From Candidatus Omnitrophota bacterium (lineage in GTDB: Bacteria > Omnitrophota > Gorgyraeia > Gygaellales > Profunditerraquicolaceae): a DNA stretch of 6,472 nucleotides. Below the pieces are notes generated by a model. It worked only from the letters and a program-made list of their open reading frames with translations, did not search any database and was not told where the DNA came from. Every line of letters begins with the position of its first letter. Position 1 is the stretch's first letter. The stretch is from assembly GCA_028714595.1 (NCBI GenBank), contig JAQTMD010000089.1, forward strand, positions 1 through 6,472, read 5' to 3'. A program made the position numbers and the translations under genes. This document shows, piece after piece, positions 1 to 5,036 of the stretch.

Positions 1-4
1 GAAG

Positions 5-355
5 ATGAACGAGCTCAACAACACCGAATGGCAGATAGAACTGGTCCCCCTAACCGGCAAGGGCAAAAAAGAGTTCGACGCCGTGATCTTCAGGAATAAT
101 CAGGTCTCTATCGCCAGTTACTCCAAGAAAGGCTTTCCGACCACCAATTACACCCTGACGATCCAGGGGGACGGCCGCATCACCTGGGAAACGATGCAGA
201 CTTCGGAAAAAGCCGGCGTGGCATTCTGGCGCGGCGATCTGGATGCGAAGATGCAGACGATGAGCGGCGTGGTAAGTTACCAGGTCACCAAGACCGCGAG
301 GAACGATTTTTCCTTTGTGAGCACCTCAAAGAAAGAGGTCCCTCCGGGGAAATAG
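5..355 (+). CDS. Small beta-rich protein of unknown function, possibly the C-terminal part of a longer protein
   Basis: I do not recognise this gene by name. The 116 visible residues alternate short hydrophobic strands with turns (for example TEWQIELVPL near residue 8, YTLTIQGDGRITWETM at about 49-64, and a final FSFVS strand), which suggests a compact beta barrel or sandwich; the early Trp in an N-terminal strand is loosely like calycin or META-type folds. No signal peptide or membrane segment is visible. The ATG at base 5 is the first possible start in the window, but the frame is still open before it, so a longer N-terminus with a signal sequence may lie upstream and no ribosome binding site can be judged. 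The stop is one base before the ATPase start, so the two are probably cotranscribed. Being a real gene is likely from this tight junction; its function is unknown. Confidence 0.65.
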   Translation: MNELNNTEWQIELVPLTGKGKKEFDAVIFRNNQVSIASYSKKGFPTTNYTLTIQGDGRITWETMQTSEKAGVAFWRGDLDAKMQTMSGVVSYQVTKTARNDFSFVSTSKKEVPPGK

Positions 356-356
356 T

Positions 357-1274
357 ATGTATGAGGCCTACTGGGGTCTGACAGAGAAGCCGTTCGAGAA
401 CACCCCTGATCCCCGCTTCTTCTATTATTCGCAGCAGCACAAGGAAGCGATCGCCCGAATGCTCTATGTCGTGCGGGAGCATAAGGGCGCCGCTCTTTTT
501 ACCGGGGAGTACGGCTGCGGCAAGACGCTCTTGTCCCGTATCCTGTGGCAGGAACTGCAGCAGGAAAACCGCTACCAGCCCGTGTTCATCCTGAACCCCC
601 GGCTCTCGGGACAGGAATTCATCCAGGAGATCGTCCATCAGCTGGGCGGCTCCGGAGAGAGCCAGAGCAAGATCGACCTGTTCCACAGCCTGCACAAGAT
701 CCTCTACGCCAACCACAATGCCAACCGTCACAGCGTCATCATCATCGACGAGGCCCAGGCCATCAAAGACAAGGACACGTTCGAGGAGATCAGGCTCCTG
801 CTGAATTTTCAGCTCGATAACGCCTTCTTACTGACGATAATCCTTCTGGGCCAGCCGGAACTCAAGTTCACGGTGATGAGCCTTCCGCAGTTCATGCACC
901 GTATGGCGGTCCGGTTCCACCTCAAGGCCTTCAACGAAGCCGAAACACGGGAATACATCGAGCACCGGCTCGCGGTTTGCGGTCTGAACCGTCCCATATT
1001 CGATGAGGATGCGTATAAGGAAGTACACGTCGTCACCGGCGGCATCCCCCGGCGCATCAATACCTTCTGCGACCTTGCACTTTTGATGGGTTTCGGAAAC
1101 GGTCTGACTGCGATCGACCGCGAGACCATCGTCAAGATCAACCAGGACCTGGAGTCTCCGGATTTCAACGAACGCTCCCTGCAGCCGCCGATAAACGACA
1201 CCGAGCGTTCCTCGGAGAAGATCGCGGCAGATTTTGACGCCCTGAAACTCAACCAGAAGCCGACGCAACAATAA
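357..1274 (+). CDS. ExeA/GspA/MshM-type AAA+ secretion ATPase
   Basis: This is a 305-residue cytoplasmic-looking P-loop ATPase of the ExeA family, which includes GspA/ExeA of type II secretion, MshM of MSHA pilus loci and the ATPases of exosortase/exopolysaccharide loci. The N-terminus (MYEAYWGLTEKPFENTPDPR) has the family's typical start, with the YGL.EKPF..TPDP pattern. Walker A is GEYGCGKT at residues 50-57, Walker B is VIIIDEAQ at 127-134, a sensor-1-like strand ends in LLGQPEL at about 163-169, R182 or R186 is the candidate arginine finger, and the sensor-2-like motif GGIPRRIN is at 228-235. All key nucleotide-binding and hydrolysis residues appear intact. The last 45 or so residues are polar and probably disordered; there is no transmembrane helix and no C-terminal peptidoglycan-binding domain as in Aeromonas ExeA, so it is closer to the short MshM/exosortase-locus type. 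The ATG lies one base after the previous stop, with a weak GGGGAAA ribosome site at 346-352. It is followed after 4 bases by the HD-GYP gene. The family call is firm; which machine it serves is inferred. Confidence 0.93.
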   Translation: MYEAYWGLTEKPFENTPDPRFFYYSQQHKEAIARMLYVVREHKGAALFTGEYGCGKTLLSRILWQELQQENRYQPVFILNPRLSGQEFIQEIVHQLGGSGESQSKIDLFHSLHKILYANHNANRHSVIIIDEAQAIKDKDTFEEIRLLLNFQLDNAFLLTIILLGQPELKFTVMSLPQFMHRMAVRFHLKAFNEAETREYIEHRLAVCGLNRPIFDEDAYKEVHVVTGGIPRRINTFCDLALLMGFGNGLTAIDRETIVKINQDLESPDFNERSLQPPINDTERSSEKIAADFDALKLNQKPTQQ

Positions 1275-1278
1275 AGAG

Positions 1279-2370
1279 ATGCTGAGCATTCTGCAGATAT
1301 TAAAGAAATACCACGATGATAAGAAAAAAGGCGTTGAGCCTGCCGGCGGCAGCGCCGGATCAGGGGATGTCCCTCAGACCGTGGTGCGCAGGCTTGAGAT
1401 CTCCACTGCCGCCGCCGGCGCCTCTTCGCCGGAATCGTTGAGTATTTATTCCGTCGTGAATAAGGAGCTGGAGGAAGAGCGGGCAGCGCGTGCCGGGGAG
1501 TACCATAAAAAACTCGTCCAGTGGCTGGGCGGGGTCTATTGTCCGGGTTTTCAGGCTCCTGCGGATTTCAAGGAACAGTGTATCGCGCTGGTCGAGCAGG
1601 CAGTCGTTCTTTTGAATACCGACAGCAAGGAAATGATACATGCATGCTGCACCGATTACCCCGCAGACGCGCAGTGGCTTGCTTTTCACGCGGCAGGCGT
1701 GATGATCCTTTCCCTGGAAATCGCACGGGGCATGGGCTACGGCAAACAGCAGTTGAACGAACTGGGGACGTCTGCCCTGGTACACGATAACGGCATGCTT
1801 TCCTGCATGGACCTGGTCAACAAAAACGCCAGACTCGACGAGGGCGAGATGAAGCGCATCAGGGAGCATCCGGTTCTGGGAGCCGGTGCGCTCGGCACCA
1901 CGGGCATGGCAGGCCTTCAGGGCGCTGCCGAGGTCATCCTGCAGGAGCATGAACGTTTCGACGGTTCGGGGTACCCCGCAGGAATGAAAGGCGAGGCGAT
2001 CAAGGAACACGCACAGATCGTGGGCCTGGCGGATGTCTATGAGGCAATGACCCATAACCGGCCGTACCGGGCGAAGTACAGCCCGCCCAAGGCGATCAAC
2101 ATGATCCTGAACAAGAAAAGCCTGTTTTCGACCCGTATCCTGAAAAGACTCCTTGAGCGCATCGGCGTTTTCCCTGCGGGAAGCTGGGTGCGCCTCAATA
2201 CGAAAGAGACCGGCGTGGTCTTATGCGTCAACCAAAACCTGCCGCTCCGTCCGGTGGTGAAGGTCGTTTTCGACGAGAACGGCGTAAAGCTTGCGAGCCC
2301 CCGGCAGGTCGACCTGGCGGCGAATCTCCTGATCTGTATCGAAGAGTGCCTTGACGACGCAGCGGCATAG
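1279..2370 (+). CDS. Divergent HD-GYP domain protein with GspB-like N-terminal peptide
   Basis: This 363-residue protein belongs to the HD-GYP family, whose active members hydrolyse cyclic di-GMP. Residues 1-10 (MLSILQILKK) form a short amphipathic start like that of GspB-type proteins, followed by a low-complexity Gly/Ala/Ser linker to about residue 55 and a helical stretch to about 115. The HD-GYP domain covers about 120-290: H137 in the first core helix, H169-D170, H197-P198, E223-H224-E225, D228-G-S-G-Y-P233, D252 and the THNRPYR segment at 258-264. The tail at about 299-357 (GSWVRLNTKETGVV, then LRPVVKVVFDE) is the small beta domain often found after HD-GYP. Two usual features differ: HDxGK reads HDNGM (Met173 for Lys) and the HHE motif reads EHE, so metal binding and catalysis may be altered. 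There is no signal peptide or membrane helix, so it is probably cytoplasmic. The ATG follows the ATPase stop by 4 bases, with AAAGAG directly against it, too close for a good ribosome site; translational coupling is likely. Family assignment is firm; enzymatic activity is uncertain. Confidence 0.88.
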   Translation: MLSILQILKKYHDDKKKGVEPAGGSAGSGDVPQTVVRRLEISTAAAGASSPESLSIYSVVNKELEEERAARAGEYHKKLVQWLGGVYCPGFQAPADFKEQCIALVEQAVVLLNTDSKEMIHACCTDYPADAQWLAFHAAGVMILSLEIARGMGYGKQQLNELGTSALVHDNGMLSCMDLVNKNARLDEGEMKRIREHPVLGAGALGTTGMAGLQGAAEVILQEHERFDGSGYPAGMKGEAIKEHAQIVGLADVYEAMTHNRPYRAKYSPPKAINMILNKKSLFSTRILKRLLERIGVFPAGSWVRLNTKETGVVLCVNQNLPLRPVVKVVFDENGVKLASPRQVDLAANLLICIEECLDDAAA

Positions 2371-2373
2371 GGC

Positions 2374-2380
2374 AGAGAAG
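2374..2380 (+). promoter_or_regulatory. Ribosome binding site that fixes the coiled-coil gene start
   Basis: AGAGAAG lies 9 bases before the ATG at 2390. It supports that ATG over the in-frame TTG at 2351, which lies inside the end of the HD-GYP gene and would add 13 polar residues in front of the membrane segment. Confidence 0.6.
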
Positions 2381-2389
2381 AACGGAACT

Positions 2390-4138
2390 ATGTGGCAGAA
2401 TAAGACAATCATCATGATCGCAACCGGCGTACTGGCAGTCGCCGTTGCGACCGCGTTTGTCTCCATGGAATTTACCCGGCAGCACCGGGTCCAGGAGCAG
2501 CTGAATTCCCTCCTTGCCGACGCCTACAGGGAAAAGGAACAGCTTCAGGATTCCGTTGCCGGCCTCGAGGCCAGACTGGCGGAGAAGGAGCAGGCCCTGG
2601 CCGACCTTGCCGATGTGCAGGCGATCCGCACGGCCCTGGTCAAAGCCCAGTCCGGTTTGGAGAACCTGAACCAGGAGTTTAACCGCATCAACAAAGAGCG
2701 CTCGGCATTTCAGATCGAAAACGTAAGCCTGAACACCCGTCTTCAGAACACGACCAGGGAATACATGAAGACGATGGCCGAGATGAACTCGGTCAGGGAA
2801 GAAGCAGCGCGCCTTGCCCGGGGGGCAAGCCCCGACAGGCGCAAGATCGAGCAGTTGAACAAGACGCTCGAGGAGAAGTCCAAAGAATTGGAGGAGCGCA
2901 AGACCGAGGTCGAGACAATCAAGTCAGACTCCAGAAAGCTTGCCGATGCCAACAAGGCATTGGAGAAAAAAGTGCGCGACCTGGAATCCGAACGTTCTGA
3001 ACTTGCCTCGCAGGTCCGGGGCATGGGGTCCGAGGCGGGCAGCCGGGAAGCGCCGGCCAGAAAGCTCGAAGCGACCATAGCGGAGCTTAAAAAGAGCCTG
3101 GCTGAGCGAGAGGGCGACATCAAGGCTCTTGAAGAGAAACTCTCCCGGACAGGGTCGCAGCTTGCCCGGGCAGAAAAGGGACAGGGTACGACGCGGACCG
3201 TGGAGGTCGCTGACCCCCGGCTTACGCGCACGGTCGAAGAGCTCAAGGGCACAAATTCCGACCTCAAGGCCCAGCTGGCGCGCCTGACCGATGAACTGAA
3301 CGCCGAGCGCCAGCGCGCAGCCCGCTTAAGCCGCAAGCCTGAGCCGGTCTCCGTCGATGCCAGGAAGCTGGAATCCATGCAGGAAGAGATGAGGCGCCTT
3401 TCGGACATCCTGATGCGCAAGGAGTTCGAGATCGACACCGCCAAAAAAGAAACGATCGAGCATAAGGAAAAGATACTTGCGCTGCAGGAGAAGATAGCCG
3501 GGCTGGAGGCGTATGCCAATAACACCCGGGTTTCCAAGAGCCAGCTCAACGACCTGCAGAGTCAGAAAATGCTTCTGGAGTCGAAACTTGCCGAGGTCCA
3601 GACGCAGCTGTCCAAGAAGCAGGAACTGGCCGATTCGCTGCAGAAGAACGTCGATTTCCTGAACCAGGATGTCGCAAAGAAGGAAGAGGCGCGCCTGAAA
3701 CTGGAAAGCCAGCTTTCCTCCCTTGGTTCGTCTTCCCGGGAAGAACTGGAACGGGAGAAGTCGCGCTCCACGGAAATGAACCTGCTCTATTCCAGCCTCA
3801 AGGCGCAGTTGCAGCAGTACGCCGATGCCATCAGGCTCAAGGAGGCGCAGATCGAGGCAGACCGGAGACAGATCGGAAAGCTCCAGGATGAGACCACGGA
3901 ACTGAAGTTCAAGGCAGAGAAGTTCGAGCGTGATCTTGCTGAAGCGCGCGAGCGCCAGCGCAAGGTCATGGACGATCTCTCTGCTGCGGTGCGCCTGAAC
4001 GCCGTGCTGCAGGAGCGGCTGTTCGGGGGGTCGCTGGGGACGGGGGCGCAGGCTGCGCCGGAGTCGCAGGAAGACAGGCGCAAGGCAGACGAACTTAAAA
4101 AGAAGATCGAGGTCATCCTTGAACCCGAGAAGAACTGA
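2390..4138 (+). CDS. Long coiled-coil protein with one N-terminal membrane anchor
   Basis: I do not recognise a named family. The 582-residue product begins with a short polar tip (MWQNK), then a hydrophobic segment at about residues 6-26 that reads as a single membrane anchor or uncleaved signal, then almost unbroken charged helix with heptad-like leucine spacing to about 545. The coil is interrupted by Gly/Pro-rich breaks near 144-149, 211-223, 264-278, 316-321 and 546-558, giving roughly five rod segments and a short charged C-terminal helix ending in EPEKN. There are no cysteines and only one tryptophan (residue 2). No globular domain, Walker motif or SMC-type hinge is visible, so the resemblance to SMC proteins is only compositional. 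Topology is unclear: the residues after the anchor (TRQHR) are more positive than the short N-terminus, so the rod could be cytoplasmic or periplasmic. The start at ATG 2390 is preferred to TTG 2351 because of its ribosome site. A scaffold or spacer for the envelope complex encoded around it is my inference. Confidence 0.85.
   Translation: MWQNKTIIMIATGVLAVAVATAFVSMEFTRQHRVQEQLNSLLADAYREKEQLQDSVAGLEARLAEKEQALADLADVQAIRTALVKAQSGLENLNQEFNRINKERSAFQIENVSLNTRLQNTTREYMKTMAEMNSVREEAARLARGASPDRRKIEQLNKTLEEKSKELEERKTEVETIKSDSRKLADANKALEKKVRDLESERSELASQVRGMGSEAGSREAPARKLEATIAELKKSLAEREGDIKALEEKLSRTGSQLARAEKGQGTTRTVEVADPRLTRTVEELKGTNSDLKAQLARLTDELNAERQRAARLSRKPEPVSVDARKLESMQEEMRRLSDILMRKEFEIDTAKKETIEHKEKILALQEKIAGLEAYANNTRVSKSQLNDLQSQKMLLESKLAEVQTQLSKKQELADSLQKNVDFLNQDVAKKEEARLKLESQLSSLGSSSREELEREKSRSTEMNLLYSSLKAQLQQYADAIRLKEAQIEADRRQIGKLQDETTELKFKAEKFERDLAEARERQRKVMDDLSAAVRLNAVLQERLFGGSLGTGAQAAPESQEDRRKADELKKKIEVILEPEKN
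4127..4134 (+). promoter_or_regulatory. Ribosome binding site that fixes the export-protein start
   Basis: GAGAAGAA, inside the last codons of the coiled-coil gene, sits 5 bases before the ATG at 4140. It supports that ATG over the in-frame TTG at 4119, which would put seven polar residues, including two arginines, ahead of the signal peptide. A GAGG at about 4109-4112 could serve the TTG, so the alternative is not fully excluded. Confidence 0.55.
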
Positions 4139-4139
4139 T

Positions 4140-5000
4140 ATGCGGCAGCTGCTCTGCCTTGCGGCGCTGACGATCGCTTTTGGAGCGGGCGCTGCCGCGG
4201 TTTTCGGCCAGGAGCAGCTTGACCCGCAGACGCGGGCCCGCAATTATTATGAGCTGGGCAACATCCTTTATCAGCAGGGCAAATACGACGAGGCGCAGGA
4301 GCAGTACCAGAAAGCGCTGGACCTGCTCAGGAACACGGGGTCTCCGGTAAAGGCGCAGCCGCCGGAGGCCGAGAAGCCGAAACAGGAGACTAAAACCAAG
4401 GATGCGCCGCAGCGGGTGTTGACGGAGTACACCATCAGCGACGAAGACGTCTTGCGGATCTCGGTGTGGCAGAACGACGACCTGAACCAGGAAGCGATCG
4501 TGCGTCCCGACGGAAAGATATCGTTCCCCCTGATCGGAGACGTGGCTGCGCGGGGGCTGACCATCCCCGAACTCGACGCGGATATCACCATGCGGCTCAC
4601 CGAGTTCGTGCGGACTCCCGAAGTGTCGATCTCTCTGTTGAAGATGGGGGGTTCGCGGGTCATCGTGCTGGGACAGGTCGTCCGTCCCGGCGTCCACACC
4701 GTATCGGGGTCCAAGACCATCCTTGAAGCCATCGGCCTGGCAGGGGGGTTTACCAATGATGCCGTGCCGTCGAGCACGATCCTCATCCGGGGCGGCTTTG
4801 TCGATCCCAAGCCCCAGCGGATAAACCTGAGCAGGGCCTTGAAAGGAAAGAACGTCACCAGCCTCAATGTCATCCTGCAGCCAGAAGACATCGTCTACAT
4901 TCCCAAGAAGTTCATCGCCGACCTCAATTACGTCCTCACCCAGATCGTGGACCCGATCGCCAAGGGGTCCTACATCCGGGATACCTACGAAGAGTGGTAG
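4140..5000 (+). CDS. Secreted TPR + polysaccharide-export (Wza-like) + SLBB protein
   Basis: From ATG 4140 the product is 286 residues. Residues 1-23 form a signal peptide (MRQ, then a hydrophobic core, then AAAVFG before QEQ), probably cut by signal peptidase I; there is no cysteine in a lipobox, so unlike Wza it does not look like a lipoprotein. Residues 33-64 look like one TPR-type helical hairpin (YYELGNILYQQGKYDEAQEQ), followed by a Pro/Lys/Glu-rich linker to about 94. Residues 96-167 are the polysaccharide biosynthesis/export domain (YTISDEDVLRISVW, RPDGKISFPLIGDV, and the RTPEVSISL end). Residues 173-262 form an SLBB domain (VLGQVVRPGVHTV, then ILEAIGLAGGF, ending QPEDIVYIPK), and the tail at 267-286 is a short amphipathic helix. 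Family members make periplasmic or outer-membrane rings for capsule or exopolysaccharide export. The start is one base after the coiled-coil stop. The domain call is firm; an export-channel role is inferred, and the protein may instead be a periplasmic ring or adaptor. Confidence 0.9.
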   Translation: MRQLLCLAALTIAFGAGAAAVFGQEQLDPQTRARNYYELGNILYQQGKYDEAQEQYQKALDLLRNTGSPVKAQPPEAEKPKQETKTKDAPQRVLTEYTISDEDVLRISVWQNDDLNQEAIVRPDGKISFPLIGDVAARGLTIPELDADITMRLTEFVRTPEVSISLLKMGGSRVIVLGQVVRPGVHTVSGSKTILEAIGLAGGFTNDAVPSSTILIRGGFVDPKPQRINLSRALKGKNVTSLNVILQPEDIVYIPKKFIADLNYVLTQIVDPIAKGSYIRDTYEEW

Positions 5001-5005
5001 AGTTT

Positions 5006-5029
5006 ATGACACTGTCCTGCGTGCGTTGA
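5006..5029 (+). other. Seven-codon mini-ORF and small dyad before the GspL-like gene
   Basis: The 36-base gap after the SLBB gene holds ATG...TGA encoding MTLSCVR, with purine-rich GGTAGAG just before it. The following gene at 5037 has no clear ribosome site of its own, so re-initiation after this mini-ORF is possible. The mini-ORF contains the short dyad GACA-C-TGTC (5008-5016). Similar sequence recurs after the next gene. This may be chance. Confidence 0.2.
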
Positions 5030-5036
5030 ACCCGGC

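Noticed and set aside
1360..2055. 231-codon minus-strand open frame inside the HD-GYP gene
   Set aside because: The plus strand carries clear HD-GYP motifs over the same bases; the reverse product shows no recognisable family.
2351..2392. Upstream TTG start for the coiled-coil gene
   Set aside because: It overlaps the HD-GYP gene end and would add polar residues before the membrane anchor, while ATG 2390 has a properly spaced AGAGAAG site.
2743..3549. 268-codon minus-strand open frame opposite the coiled-coil gene
   Set aside because: Its product is very rich in Ser, Arg, Leu and Ala with no domain pattern, as expected from reading the reverse complement of Glu/Lys/Leu-rich coiled-coil codons; it lies wholly inside a convincing plus-strand gene.
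2390..4138. SMC-type chromosome segregation ATPase
   Set aside because: Only coiled-coil composition is shared; there is no Walker A, Walker B, signature motif or hinge, and there is an N-terminal membrane segment.
4119..4142. Upstream TTG start for the SLBB export gene
   Set aside because: ATG 4140 gives a better signal peptide and has GAGAAGAA at good spacing; the TTG is possible but less likely.
3326..4243. 305-codon minus-strand open frame spanning the coiled-coil and SLBB gene junction
   Set aside because: Leu/Arg-rich composition without motifs, crossing two well-supported plus-strand genes; an antisense shadow of GC-rich coding sequence.
5001..5036. Terminator between the SLBB and GspL-like genes
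   Set aside because: The only dyad has four-base arms and no following T-run, too weak for an intrinsic terminator; the operon probably continues through it.
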